A stretch of 64,000 bases of DNA from Idiomarina seosinensis_A (GCF_044797955.1 NZ_CP085211.1:1922001-1986000), one strand, 5' to 3'; positions 26,886 to 36,056 are shown, numbered from the stretch's first letter. Notes: generated by a model not told the origin, from the letters alone. A program made the numbers and translations.

Positions 26886-28115
26886 ATGCCCCGTATCACT
26901 AAACCATTGAGCGCTCGAGAAGTTAGCGAGGCTAAACCCAAAGACAAAGAATACAACCTTTCTGATGGTCAAGGACTGCACCTAAGAGTCAAACCATCGG
27001 GCAAGAAGGTTTGGATCTTCAATTATTTCGAGCCCTTCACCAAACGCCGCAGAAATTTAACCCTTGGCACCTTCCCTGATTTGTCTTTAGCACTAGCACG
27101 TGAAAAGCGCCAGCAAAATCGGGAGCTACTCGCCCAAGATATTGATCCCATATCTCATCGTGACGAGCAATTCGAGGCAAAGCGGGCTGCCGCTGGCAAT
27201 ACATTCAAAGCAGTAGCTGAGCGTTGGTTCGAGATACACCGCAAGGACTTAAAGCCTGGCACAGCTCAGAAGCTCTGGCGCTCACTAGAAAATGACGTGT
27301 TCCCACGAATCGGATCAATTCCCATCAAGCAGTTAACGGCACCGAAAGCGATAGAAGCCATTGAGGCCCTTACCAAACGAAATAGCTTTGAAATGGCACG
27401 TAAGGTCGCTCGCCGAATAAATAATGTGATGTCGTTCGCTCTTAACGTCGGTTACATTAAGCAAAACTCTCTGACAGATATAAAAGATTTTATTCCATCA
27501 TCAGATGTTAAGAACATGCCAGCACTGGCTCCTGATGAGTTACCGGAGCTCATGCGGGCTCTGAATTTTGCCAACATCAAATACGTGACTCGCTGCTTGA
27601 TTGAATGGCAACTGCACACAATGGTTCGCCCAGGTGAAGCCGTGCAGGCCCGTTGGCAAGAGATCGACTTTGACAAAGCAATATGGGCAATCCCTTCAGA
27701 GAGAATGAAAATGGCGCGCCCTCACGAAGTACCATTAACTAAGCAGTCACTAGCATTGCTGGAGTTCATGCAGCCATTGAGTGGCCATAGAGAGTTTATA
27801 TTCCCTTCCGATAGGGCTCCCCTAAGGCATGCTAATAAAGAAACCGCTAACAGGGCACTCAAGCGCATGGGTTTCGAGGGACGCTTGGTTGCTCACGGAC
27901 TCAGAGCACTAGCAAGCACCACTCTCAACGAACAGGGCTTTGACAGAGACGTGATTGAAGTTGCGCTAGCGCACAAGGACAAAGACAAAATTCGAGCGGC
28001 ATATAACCGCTCTACTTATCTGAAGCAGCGCAGGGAAATGATGGAATGGTGGTCTGAGCATATTGAGGAGGCATGTCGTGGGGCTATGGCACTGGCGGTA
28101 TCAAAAACAGATTAA
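26886..28115 (+). CDS. int: P4-type tyrosine integrase
   Basis: 409 residues. The N-terminal DUF4102 arm-binding domain (LSAREVSEAKPKDKEYNLSDG, in part, and LHLRVKPSGKKVWIFNY), a core-binding domain (residues about 100-200) and the catalytic domain are present. Catalytic residues visible: the Arg of HTMVRPGEAV, the HGLRALAST box (His-x-x-Arg) and the Tyr in IRAAYNRSTYLKQRR. It catalyses site-specific recombination of the island at tRNA-Phe. The ATG is at 26886, directly after the repeat array, so binding there would also block its expression. Confidence 0.93.
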   Translation: MPRITKPLSAREVSEAKPKDKEYNLSDGQGLHLRVKPSGKKVWIFNYFEPFTKRRRNLTLGTFPDLSLALAREKRQQNRELLAQDIDPISHRDEQFEAKRAAAGNTFKAVAERWFEIHRKDLKPGTAQKLWRSLENDVFPRIGSIPIKQLTAPKAIEAIEALTKRNSFEMARKVARRINNVMSFALNVGYIKQNSLTDIKDFIPSSDVKNMPALAPDELPELMRALNFANIKYVTRCLIEWQLHTMVRPGEAVQARWQEIDFDKAIWAIPSERMKMARPHEVPLTKQSLALLEFMQPLSGHREFIFPSDRAPLRHANKETANRALKRMGFEGRLVAHGLRALASTTLNEQGFDRDVIEVALAHKDKDKIRAAYNRSTYLKQRREMMEWWSEHIEEACRGAMALAVSKTD

Positions 28116-28129
28116 TCTCTGCAGCAATA

Positions 28130-29401
28130 TCACCTATTTTTCTTCGCTTCCTCCGATGTGAAAAAATCAGCATTCCTTATGCAGTAGTCAGTAAGGAAAT
28201 AATCATTACGCATTTCCTTGTTTACTGTTTGGTGCACGCTAGCACTATCACCAAGCTCCGGAAAAGCAGAGTGTCCAACCTCAACCGCTTGCCGCTTATA
28301 ATTCGTTCGATAATAATTTAAAGATCTGATATTAACAGCTCTGAGGTCTTCAATAGTTTCATCGGCAAATCGACTTTTCCCCCCAAGTTCCTTGCCTGTA
28401 GAGCTCATGCAATCCCAATGGTAAAGGCCCACCGCCCTTCTAAGATTGCTTTGCTCAACACTCCACCTAGTTTTCTTTAGTCCCTCACTGCTCTCAATCG
28501 CGCGAATCATTTTTCTTTTACGGCGTTCGGCGCGTTTCCTTTCTTCTTCTGAGCTTTTTTGAGAATCATCATTCAGAAATACTATCCGTCCCGATTCAAA
28601 TTCAGTGCACCACTCTATTAATTCCTCCAACTTTCTCTTGGCCATGTGATGTGAACAAACAGAACGATCAACATAAAGCTTGATATAAGCGCCCGTTTCT
28701 TCACCAACAACCGTCAATCCAGGGTCATTCCAATATTTTTTTACTTGGCTCGACAGCTTCGAAAGTACATCACCTTTATGATAAAAAATTGCTAAATCCC
28801 ACCCTCCCGACACATCAAACTCATCAAATATTGTCGAAACCTTTAACCCTTGTGGCCAGTCATCTTTCTTTGGATACTCATACAGCTCAACTGACCTGTT
28901 GTTGAAGAATATATCAGGATTCTCTTCCACAAAAACTTCCCACAAGAACAGCGGTTCAGGCTCTGCTAATAACAAAGGAGACAGAAAACCTAATCGATAC
29001 GTCCATTCATGCAAAATTTTAACGGATGTAATTTCACTCGACTCTAGTTTCCTGAGTGGAAAGTCAAACATAAGCAAGTCAAGGTGGTACAGCACATCCA
29101 GAAAACCGTCTGGCTGAGTTGATATGTGGTATTCATAGACTAAGCAATTTGCGAACTTGTAGAAATATGACTGGAAATCATTCACGTGAGCCAACTCTGG
29201 ATGGAGTTTTATAAAAACTTGCTCAAGCTCCGCCTCTGCATGACCAACTTGGTCTTCCAACGCTCTATCGTCACTAAGTTTCATTAAAAAATAACGGTTA
29301 GCATACTGAAACTGCCACCAATTACGATAAAACCTGGCTCGAAAAATTTCAGCTAATTCACTGTCCGTGCTGCTGTTATCAGTTGACTCCACTACTGGCA
29401 C
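28130..29401 (-). CDS. Hypothetical island protein (423 aa), function unknown
   Basis: I do not recognise this protein. It has 423 residues, a GTG start at 29401, many aromatic residues, no signal peptide and no clear membrane segment. A very basic helix (EEERKRAERRKRKMIRAI, about residues 286-303) precedes a C-terminal part with conserved-looking WDCMSSTGKELGGKSRF and DLRAVNIRSLNYYRTNYKR, which could be a nucleic-acid-binding tail. It is convergent with the integrase (14 bp between stops) and divergent from the AlpA-like gene. A role in island replication or control is possible but only positional. Confidence 0.75.
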   Translation of the reverse strand: MPVVESTDNSSTDSELAEIFRARFYRNWWQFQYANRYFLMKLSDDRALEDQVGHAEAELEQVFIKLHPELAHVNDFQSYFYKFANCLVYEYHISTQPDGFLDVLYHLDLLMFDFPLRKLESSEITSVKILHEWTYRLGFLSPLLLAEPEPLFLWEVFVEENPDIFFNNRSVELYEYPKKDDWPQGLKVSTIFDEFDVSGGWDLAIFYHKGDVLSKLSSQVKKYWNDPGLTVVGEETGAYIKLYVDRSVCSHHMAKRKLEELIEWCTEFESGRIVFLNDDSQKSSEEERKRAERRKRKMIRAIESSEGLKKTRWSVEQSNLRRAVGLYHWDCMSSTGKELGGKSRFADETIEDLRAVNIRSLNYYRTNYKRQAVEVGHSAFPELGDSASVHQTVNKEMRNDYFLTDYCIRNADFFTSEEAKKNR

Positions 29402-29500
29402 CCTTTTTCGAAATTACTCCCCACCGTAAATCCTGTATCAGGCTCTTTTTTTCCGCTGTAATTGTCGATGTGTTCCGCAGCCAATTAATAAGGAGTCCAG

Positions 29501-29734
29501 ATGGAAGAACACAAACATCCACAATTACCAGGCAAGGTTCTACGACTACAGGAGGTTCTTAATTTATTGTCAATTTCAAAATCGTACCACTTTGCGAAGT
29601 TGGATAAAAACTCAAAACAGTACGATCCCACTTACCCAAAGCCGATCAGCCTAGGAGAGCGGTCGGTTCGTTACATTGAGCAAGAAGTTATTGACTGGAT
29701 TAATGCGCGTAAGGAGGAGCGGAATGCATTGTAA
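29501..29734 (+). CDS. AlpA-like DNA-binding regulator/excisionase
   Basis: 77 residues with the winged-helix layout of AlpA/MerR-like excisionases: LRLQEVLNLLSISKSYHFAKL is the recognition helix region, then YPKPISLGERSVRYIEQEVIDWI, the typical strand-helix end. In P4-type islands AlpA stimulates excision by acting on int. The last two or three codons lie inside the IS3 left end (IS starts at 29730), so the native C-terminus may have been slightly changed by the insertion. A helix motif of 60 or more residues is intact. Confidence 0.85.
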   Translation: MEEHKHPQLPGKVLRLQEVLNLLSISKSYHFAKLDKNSKQYDPTYPKPISLGERSVRYIEQEVIDWINARKEERNAL

Positions 29735-29800
29735 TCCCCCCAGAAAATCGGAGCAGTTATTAGTAGAAAATTCCGCTAAACTAAAGCAAAGGAGTTTTCT

Positions 29801-30067
29801 ATGCGCAAATCACGATACACAGACAGTCAGATACTGGCGATATTGAAGCAGAACGAGAAGGGTGTGCCCGTTCCAGAGCTTTGCCGTGAGCACGGCATGA
29901 GCTCTGCTCAGTTTTATAAATGGCGCGCCAAGTTTGGCGGCATGGACGCATCCATGATGAAGCGTCTCAAAGAGCTTGAGGATGAAAACAAACGCCTCAA
30001 GAAAATGTATGCCGAAGAGCGCATTAAAGCAGAGATCCGTAAGGAAGCTCTTGAGGGAAAGCTGTAA
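29801..30067 (+). CDS. IS3-family transposase OrfA
   Basis: 88 residues. The helix-turn-helix segment (YTDSQILAILKQNEKGVPVP and LCREHGMSSAQFYKWRAKFGG) is followed by a leucine zipper (MKRLKELEDENKRLKKMYAEE). OrfA binds the IS ends and is the N-terminal part of the OrfAB transposase. It ends at 30067 within the frameshift region, in the 0 frame relative to orfB at -1. Confidence 0.95.
   Translation: MRKSRYTDSQILAILKQNEKGVPVPELCREHGMSSAQFYKWRAKFGGMDASMMKRLKELEDENKRLKKMYAEERIKAEIRKEALEGKL
30055..30061 (+). promoter_or_regulatory. Probable -1 frameshift slippery site in the IS3 element
   Basis: G-GGA-AAG (X-XXY-YYZ type) lies just before the orfA stop. The -1 frame is open from here through the orfB ATG (reading A-V-K-P-S-Q-R-K-E-M), so slipping here would yield the OrfAB fusion known for this family. 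Confidence 0.65.
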
Positions 30068-30087
30068 AGCCATCTCAACGCAAAGAG

Positions 30088-30888
30088 ATGGCGCGTGCCG
30101 CCATTGAGCGCCATGGTATCAGTATTCGCTTAGCCTGCATTTGCCTGGGAATTAGCGAAAGCTGTTATCATTATCAGTGCAAATTCAGCGATGAGAACGC
30201 TGTTATCGCTGACTGGCTGTTGCGCCTGACAGAGGCTCAGAAGCGCTGGGGATTTGGCTTATGCTTTCATCACCTGCGCAACGTGAAGCGTTTTCCGTGG
30301 AATCATAAGCGGGTATACCGCATTTATCGGGAGCTTGAGCTTAACTTACGGATAAAACCGAAACGACGCATTAAACGGGATAAACCAGACGCATTGAGCG
30401 TACCAACGGCCAAAAATCAGGTCTGGTCGATGGATTTTATGTCAGACAGCTTAGCTGATGGTCGTTCGTTACGAACATTTAATGTGATCGACGATTACAA
30501 TCGCGAAGGCTTAACCATTGAAGCGGATTTATCATTGCCTAGTGCACGTGTCATTCGAGCGTTAGAGCAGGTCATCGAATGGCGCGGCAAACCCGCAGCA
30601 CTTCGGTGTGACAATGGGCCAGAGTATATCTCGGCCGAGTTAACAAGTTGGGCAGAGAAGCAAAAAATAACGCTGCTTTATATCCAGCCCGGCAAGCCAA
30701 CTCAGAATGCTTACATCGAACGTTTTAACCGAACAGTTCGTCATGAATGGCTGGATTTACACATGTTCGAGAGCGTTGAGCAGGCACAAAAACTTGCTAC
30801 TGAGTGGCTTTGGATTTATAACAACGAAAGGCCGAATACGGCCATTGGCGGCATCCCGCCCAAATATTTAACGCAAGCGGTTCACTAA
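30088..30888 (+). CDS. IS3-family transposase OrfB (DDE catalytic part)
   Basis: 266 residues from its internal ATG. An HTH_21-type segment and an rve integrase core are present: first Asp in VWSMDFMSDSL, second Asp in LRCDNGPEY, Glu in QPGKPTQNAYIERFNR, giving the DDE triad, and the C-terminal YNNERPNTAIGGIPP. It is in the -1 frame to orfA and its reading frame is open upstream of the ATG, so it is normally made as OrfAB. It appears intact. Confidence 0.95.
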   Translation: MARAAIERHGISIRLACICLGISESCYHYQCKFSDENAVIADWLLRLTEAQKRWGFGLCFHHLRNVKRFPWNHKRVYRIYRELELNLRIKPKRRIKRDKPDALSVPTAKNQVWSMDFMSDSLADGRSLRTFNVIDDYNREGLTIEADLSLPSARVIRALEQVIEWRGKPAALRCDNGPEYISAELTSWAEKQKITLLYIQPGKPTQNAYIERFNRTVRHEWLDLHMFESVEQAQKLATEWLWIYNNERPNTAIGGIPPKYLTQAVH

Positions 30889-30921
30889 TTCTACGAATAA
30901 CTGCTGCTTAAAATGGGGGGA

Positions 30922-31230
30922 TTACAATTGGTTTCGATAGGATTGAAATAGGTAAATATGGTCTGGATGCTCATCCTTTATTCGAGCAATAATCGACCGT
31001 GCTTTGTCGTTCAATTTAATGGTTGCTTGTTTCGACGTCTTCCCTTCAACCAGAGTCAGACGCTCATCGTGTATGTTTTCAAACTTTATGGATAGTAAAT
31101 CTGAGATCCGTAATGCCAGGTTCAAGCCCACATCCCAAACATCAGCAATCTGCTGACCATAAGTTCGTTTGAGAAGGTAGCTAACCAGCTTTACGGTATC
31201 CAGATCTTTAACCGCTTGTACTTCGGCCAT
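30922..31230 (-). pseudogene. Tyrosine recombinase, truncated by the IS3 insertion
   Basis: Only the first 102 residues remain. The start MAEVQAVKDLDTVKLVSYLL at ATG 31230 is preceded by an AAGGAAC site. GLNLALRISDLLSIKFENI contains the first catalytic Arg box of tyrosine recombinases (ALRISDLL). The reading frame ends at the IS right end (stop formed at 30922). No C-terminal part (the HxxR and Tyr boxes) is found beyond the other end of the IS, so it was lost rather than just separated. It cannot be active. Confidence 0.85.
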
Positions 31231-31319
31231 GATCGAGTTCCTTTTTTGCTGTAAAACGTGATTTTGAGTACTTAAGAGGGTATAAAGGGGGAAATAGCCC
31301 GTTTTTAGTGGGTTTGCTT

Positions 31320-31344
31320 GTTCCCAATTCCTTAATTTGGGAAC
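31320..31344. promoter_or_regulatory. Palindromic site between divergent genes
   Basis: GTTCCCAA and TTGGGAAC, separated by 9 bp, lie in the 310-bp gap between the truncated recombinase (minus) and the HNH gene (plus). It could be an operator. No other clear feature is seen in this gap. Confidence 0.4.
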
Positions 31345-31540
31345 ACCAGCAAGAAAGCACTTACAATACTCTCTTGCTTTTCCATAATGTATATCTGAAA
31401 GATTAACGAGTATTTTTTTGAGCTTTAAAATTATAAAGACTACAGCTTCTAGAGTGACTATTGAGGTTATCCTTTTTCGGGCAGCCGCTACTCTTGTTAT
31501 TTCGAAGGTCTTGTACACAGATTTTTTCATTTGGTGAGCT

Positions 31541-32503
31541 ATGGCGAGGCGGAGATACAATAGAAAGCACAGAGCAAAGCCTCGAAAGTATGAAACTCAA
31601 GCAGTCAAACAAGAAACGAAAGTTTCTGAACACTTTGAGCGATATATACAAAAATCTATTTCGACATTAAAGAAGCAAAAGTTACGAGACGAATCTCTTG
31701 AAAAAGAACTATCAAAGGAAATTAAATTATTAGAATCAGCCCAGCAGAAGATTAACTCCATAAAGTATCGACGCCAAAAAGTGGAGAGTGAGCTGCTTCG
31801 AACTAAATATCTCCGAGAATCAGTAACTAAAGATTTGCGACAGATCGTAGACTACGAAAAACAATCTGCGTTAACAAAGTTTTTTAAAAGGAAACCTATC
31901 GGTTCTAAATCCTGGTTCAGTAAAGAGATTACAACTCTCATTCAAAAAGAGTGTGAACTCAGGAAAACTCTAGAAAGCCTTATGGAGGATATTGGCTCGC
32001 TGGAGCACTCAGTAACAGATGGCCGGCACTCAGTGAGTGAAATGAACAAATTAGTTAGCTCAAAAGTTACTAAAGTTAACAATGCTAAAGTTAGGCTCAT
32101 AGCACTTGAAAAAGCAATACATTTTCTCCGCGAACAAGAGTCAACTGTTGAAGCAATAAAGAAGAGCTCTGAAAGTAAAGAAGCCACATATAAAGCTTAT
32201 AAGGCCGCCTACTTTGCTAAAAGTAGGACGTTAGCAAAGGAAGTAAAGGGGGTGCTTGAAGAACAGCTATCTACTCTTGAAAACTGTCCCTATTGCGGAG
32301 AGGATATTGGGGTAGAACCTCACGCGGACCATATATACCCAATTTCAAAAGGCGGATTGTCTACAGAGAGTAATATGGTTTTAGTATGCAAGGACTGTAA
32401 CCTTGCCAAAAGTAATTACACACTGAGAGAGTTCATCGAGCGTCAACGTTTAAATAGACAATTAGTTGAAAATAATTTGCGTTTATTACGAAAAGACTTT
32501 TAA
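31541..32503 (+). CDS. Coiled-coil HNH endonuclease
   Basis: 320 residues. Residues about 40-240 are Lys/Glu-rich heptads predicting long coiled coils. The C-terminal HNH domain has two zinc pairs (Cys249-x2-Cys252 and Cys283-x2-Cys286), the His/Asp core His261-Ala-Asp263-His264-Ile-Tyr-Pro and Asn278. The domain itself is a standard bacterial HNH nuclease. The long coiled-coil front resembles sensor or assembly arms found in some defence nucleases, but the partner is unknown. It is 87 bp before the 5'-nucleotidase on the same strand, so co-transcription is likely. Confidence 0.85.
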   Translation: MARRRYNRKHRAKPRKYETQAVKQETKVSEHFERYIQKSISTLKKQKLRDESLEKELSKEIKLLESAQQKINSIKYRRQKVESELLRTKYLRESVTKDLRQIVDYEKQSALTKFFKRKPIGSKSWFSKEITTLIQKECELRKTLESLMEDIGSLEHSVTDGRHSVSEMNKLVSSKVTKVNNAKVRLIALEKAIHFLREQESTVEAIKKSSESKEATYKAYKAAYFAKSRTLAKEVKGVLEEQLSTLENCPYCGEDIGVEPHADHIYPISKGGLSTESNMVLVCKDCNLAKSNYTLREFIERQRLNRQLVENNLRLLRKDF

Positions 32504-32590
32504 CTGACTCACAGTTTTTGTATACAAGAACTACTTTGGAGCGCTAGCAATTCAGCTCTTGAGTCAAGATAACGAAGAAAAGGAACTTCT

Positions 32591-33580
32591 ATGCCCATTA
32601 CATTAGATGAAACCCTTGTCATTGGAATTTCGGCAACAGCTCTCTTCGACTTATCTGAAGCAGATAAGGTTTTCAGACAAAAATATGAATCAGATCCTGA
32701 TACGGCGATTGATGAGTACAGAAGCTACATGCTAGAAAAAGAAAATGATGAACTGGCTGATGGCACAGGAATGTCGCTAATAAGGGCGTTACTGAACTTG
32801 AACAAACATCAGACAGACAAAGCAGCCCCTCCAATCGTCGAAGTAGTAGTAATATCCCGGAATAGCCCAGAAACGGGCTTTCGAGTATTAAATGAGATCA
32901 GGCGACGTGAACTTCCAATTACAAGGTCAGCATTTACAGCTGGCGAAAAGAGCTCTAATTATTTGGATGCCTTTTATGTTGATCTTTTTTTAACCACTAA
33001 CGAGGATGATGCTCAGGAAGTTATTGACAGCAAAGTATGTGCAGCGGCACTAGTAAAAGAGCCACCAAAATCCGCTGAGCAGTTGGATGAGACTCAAGTA
33101 AGATTTGCCTTTGATGCTGACGCAGTAATTTTTAGCGAAGATAGTGAACTTGTAAATCAGACGGAGGGGCTTGAGACATTTTGGCAAGCCGAAGATGAAG
33201 CTCAAGATATTCCTCTTCAAGAAGGGCCTTATGCAAACCTACTAAAAAAACTATCGAAAGTTCAAGAACGTCTGCCGGGGAGAATTGAGTACTCTCCAGT
33301 CAAGTTAGCGATAATGACAGCCCGTAATAGCCCCGCTGAAATGCGAGTAATTAAAACTCTGCGTGCCTGGGATGTCTATATAGATCAAGCATTCTTTTTG
33401 GGGGGCCTCCAGAAAAGTAGATTTTTGAAGGCATTCAAACCCCATATCTTTTTCGATGATCAAGACTCTCACTTAGATCCAGCTTCAGGTGACGTTCCGA
33501 GTGCTAAAGTGCTTTACCCTTCGCATTCAGAATTAAAAAAGATCATTAGTAATAAAGTAGCTCAAAAAAATAAATCATAA
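32591..33580 (+). CDS. Cytosolic 5'-nucleotidase (PF06189 family)
   Basis: 329 residues. The protein follows the cN-I/NT5C1 pattern closely: VIGISATALFDLSEADKVF at the N-terminus (family SSRALFDL), VVVISRNSPETGFRVLNEI, LPITRSAFTAGEKSSNYLDAF, VDLFLTTNEDDAQEVID and VRFAFDADAVIFSEDSE. Family members dephosphorylate nucleoside monophosphates. No signal peptide, hence cytoplasmic. It lies between an HNH nuclease and a MrcB_N-DUF3883 protein (9 bp away), an unusual place for a metabolic gene and a hint of a nucleotide-depletion role, which is inference. Confidence 0.85.
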   Translation: MPITLDETLVIGISATALFDLSEADKVFRQKYESDPDTAIDEYRSYMLEKENDELADGTGMSLIRALLNLNKHQTDKAAPPIVEVVVISRNSPETGFRVLNEIRRRELPITRSAFTAGEKSSNYLDAFYVDLFLTTNEDDAQEVIDSKVCAAALVKEPPKSAEQLDETQVRFAFDADAVIFSEDSELVNQTEGLETFWQAEDEAQDIPLQEGPYANLLKKLSKVQERLPGRIEYSPVKLAIMTARNSPAEMRVIKTLRAWDVYIDQAFFLGGLQKSRFLKAFKPHIFFDDQDSHLDPASGDVPSAKVLYPSHSELKKIISNKVAQKNKS

Positions 33581-33589
33581 GGAAGCGAT

Positions 33590-34135
33590 ATGCGGGAGCT
33601 CATCGTCGATGTTGCCAATTCCTGGCACAACTATTACAAGTTGAAGCATATTAGTAAGGAACACCCAACAGACAGATTAATTAACACGAAGCTAGTGAGT
33701 GCATTAGTCAACGTAAACAAACTCCATGGCTTCTCTGAAATGCATGTCGACTCATCCTCCGGCGAAGGAAATATCACACTAGCTCCATGGCTCGCGAGCT
33801 TTGATACTAAAATAACTAGATCTGCGACTAAGGGCTTTTACGTTGTTTTTTTATTCTCAACAGACATGAAAAGGCTAGTACTAGAATTAGGACTAGGAGC
33901 CACGCAATTTACTAAGTTTTACGGCCAAAATAATACCGCTCTTTCGAAGATTAGTGACGCGGCAAAACTCATGCACTCATATTGCGAGAACTTACTCCAC
34001 GATAATTTTCCAAATGACTTTTCAAATAAGCTATCAAGCAGCGCTCCCAAAATCACAGACAAAAAAGGCTACAGCCTTCAACGAGGGTACGAAGAGGGCT
34101 CTATTGTTACCGGCAGTGTAAAAATGCCCCCCTAA
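33590..34135 (+). pseudogene. MrcB_N-DUF3883 protein, 5' half (split by IS21)
   Basis: 181 codons. The segment GEGNITLAPWLASFDTKITRSATKGFYVVFLFS is the N-terminal half of the MrcB_N (DUF3578) domain, named after the regulatory subunit of McrBC-type restriction. The last codons (KMPP and stop) come from the insertion. The other half with a DUF3883 domain resumes at 36057 after the IS21 element. The fragment starts at ATG 33590, 9 bp after the nucleotidase gene, with a GGAAG site. Confidence 0.8.
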
Positions 34136-34196
34136 CGGCAATTGAAAGTTGACCCCCTGAAGTAAACTAGCGGTTTTGCTCAAGAGGCCGCTTTCG

Positions 34197-35231
34197 ATGT
34201 TAACTCAGGAGATGGTTGTGACCATTAAAGTACTCAAACACCAAGGTAAGTCGATTAAAGGGATAGCGCGCGAAACCGGCCTGGCCCGAAACACCGTTAA
34301 AAAGTATCTGCAGCAAACTGTGAGTGCGCCGGTGTACCAACGTAGTGTTGTGCGGCCGAGCAAGCTTGACCCATTCAAAGACTATATTCAGTCGCGAATC
34401 AAAGCTGCTCATCCAGATTGGATACCAGCAGCCGTGCTCTACGAAGAGATACTGCCCCGGGGATACCAAGGAAAAATCAGGATACTCAGTGAGTATGTCG
34501 CCACGTTTAAACCAAAGCAGGCTGCCGATCCGCTAGTACGTTTTGAAACCGAGCCAGGTAAGCAGCTACAGGTCGATTTCACCATTATTCGCCGTGGAGC
34601 CCACGCACTAAAAGCTTTCGTAGCGACGCTGGGTTATTCACGTGCAAGTTATGTCAGGTTTTATGATAACGAGCGCACAGAAGCCTGGATTGACGGCCTT
34701 GAGCATAGTTTCGACTTCTTCGGTGGTGTGCCACACGAAGTGCTGTTCGATAACGCCAAAACCATTATGATTGAGCGCGATGCGTATGCCGATGGTGAGC
34801 ATCGCTGGAACCCTAAGCTTTTATCAACTGCGCAGGACTTTGGCTTTAATCCGCGCGTTTGTCGGCCTTACCGAGCTAAAACTAAGGGCAAGGTTGAACG
34901 CTTTAACCGTTACCTTAAATCTAGCTTCGTTGTGCCGCTGCAGGCAACTTTAAGAACCTCAGGCCTGCGCTTGGATGTTCAAACCGCGAACGGCTATGTC
35001 GGGCGCTGGCTAACGCAGGTGGCGAATGCACGAGTTCATGGTACGACAGCAGAGGTGCCAAACCAGCGTTTAATAACAGAGCAAGAGGCGTTATTGCCGT
35101 TGCCGATGAAGATCGGCAGTGTGTACCAGCCGCAAGCATCGCATCACGTGCCAACCCCTTACGAGAGCCTGCAGCATCCGCTCAGTGTCTATGACCAGAT
35201 GTTGCGAGGTGGCCATGAACTTACAGTCTGA
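34197..35231 (+). CDS. istA: IS21-family transposase IstA (copy 1)
   Basis: 344 residues from ATG 34197 (MLTQEMVVTIKVLKHQGKS); an earlier TTG is less likely. Helix-turn-helix GIARETGLARNTVKKYL, then a DDE integrase core with QLQVDFTIIRRG, VLFDNAKTIM and KTKGKVERFNRYLK (Asp-Asp-Glu). It cuts and joins the element ends together with IstB. It overlaps istB by 17 bp, as in this family. It differs clearly from the IstA of copy 2. Confidence 0.94.
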   Translation: MLTQEMVVTIKVLKHQGKSIKGIARETGLARNTVKKYLQQTVSAPVYQRSVVRPSKLDPFKDYIQSRIKAAHPDWIPAAVLYEEILPRGYQGKIRILSEYVATFKPKQAADPLVRFETEPGKQLQVDFTIIRRGAHALKAFVATLGYSRASYVRFYDNERTEAWIDGLEHSFDFFGGVPHEVLFDNAKTIMIERDAYADGEHRWNPKLLSTAQDFGFNPRVCRPYRAKTKGKVERFNRYLKSSFVVPLQATLRTSGLRLDVQTANGYVGRWLTQVANARVHGTTAEVPNQRLITEQEALLPLPMKIGSVYQPQASHHVPTPYESLQHPLSVYDQMLRGGHELTV

Positions 35232-35991
35232 GCGCATTGCCGATGCTTGCCGGCAACTTGGTTTATACGCCTTGCCCGAAGCTTGGCCATCGATAGCTGA
35301 GCATCACATCGCCCAAGAGGGCTCGTATGCGGACTTCATCGAGAAGCTCTTGGCTGAAGAGCTTAAAGCCAAAACACAACGCACCAAGGCGACCCTGCTC
35401 AAGTTCGCTGGCTTACCAAACATAAAAACGCTTGAGGAGTATGATTTTAACTTCGCCAGCGGCGTACCCAAAGCACAGCTGACAGAGCTGTCTGGCCTGA
35501 GCTTTATCGAACGGCATGAGAACGTAGTAATGCTCGGACCAAGTGGCGTGGGTAAAACGCACCTGGCCATTGCGCTTGGGTACAAGGCTATCATGGCCAG
35601 CACGAAAGTGCGCTTTATAACCGCGGCCGATCTGATGCTACAACTGGCGACAGCGCATAATCAAGGCAAGCTAAAAACATACCTACAGCGCGTTGTAATG
35701 AGTCCAAAATTGCTCATCATCGATGAGATCGGCTACCTACCGTTCGGCCGCGAGGAAGCCAATCTGTTCTTTAACGTGGTCGCAAAACGCTATGAGCGTG
35801 GCAGCACATTACTAACCAGCAACTTACCGTTTAGCCAGTGGGCAGGTGCATTCGCGAACGACACAACATTAACAGCCGCGATGCTAGACCGCCTTTTGCA
35901 CCATTGCCATGTGATTCAAATTAGTGGTGAGAGCTATCGGTTGAAGGACAAAAAGAAGATAGGTATTGCACCGATACTCGGTGAAATTTAA
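35215..35991 (+). CDS. istB: IS21-family helper ATPase IstB (copy 1)
   Basis: 258 residues from ATG 35215 inside the end of istA. A DnaC-like AAA+ ATPase: Walker A GPSGVGKTHLA and Walker B LLIIDEIGYLPFG. It selects target DNA and stimulates IstA. Intact. Confidence 0.94.
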   Translation: MNLQSERIADACRQLGLYALPEAWPSIAEHHIAQEGSYADFIEKLLAEELKAKTQRTKATLLKFAGLPNIKTLEEYDFNFASGVPKAQLTELSGLSFIERHENVVMLGPSGVGKTHLAIALGYKAIMASTKVRFITAADLMLQLATAHNQGKLKTYLQRVVMSPKLLIIDEIGYLPFGREEANLFFNVVAKRYERGSTLLTSNLPFSQWAGAFANDTTLTAAMLDRLLHHCHVIQISGESYRLKDKKKIGIAPILGEI

Positions 35992-36056
35992 CCCCAAGGG
36001 GGTCAAAATTAGATTGCCGAATTAACCCCAAAGGGGGTCAAATTTAAACTGCCGTT

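Larger units (their letters stand above)
29730..30926 (+). mobile_element. IS3-family insertion sequence
   Basis: 1197 bp. The ends are inverted repeats: left TGTAATCCCCCC at 29730, right its exact complement ending at 30926; similarity extends to about 30 bp, including a shared CAGTTAT. It contains orfA and orfB with a frameshift site. The flanks (CAT before, ATT after) do not match, so no target duplication is seen. Together with the truncated recombinase on its right, this suggests an adjacent deletion. Confidence 0.92.
34135..36055 (+). mobile_element. IS21-family insertion sequence, copy 1
   Basis: Bounded by inverted repeats whose left end reads ACGGCAATTGAAAGTTGACC (34135) and whose right end is the near-complement ending at 36055. 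A second inner copy of the GGGGGTCAAA motif lies at about 35998-36007, typical of IS21 ends. It encodes IstA and IstB. The exact tips are uncertain by about 15 bp and no target duplication could be found. It is inserted within the MrcB_N-DUF3883 gene. Confidence 0.85.

Noticed and set aside
31231..31560. Upstream in-frame extension of the truncated recombinase
   Set aside because: A good ribosome site precedes ATG 31230, and the extra residues do not resemble recombinases and run into the HNH gene.
31403..31651. Minus-strand 82-codon frame in the gap before the HNH gene
   Set aside because: It overlaps the start of the HNH gene on the other strand, has no ribosome site and its composition is not protein-like.
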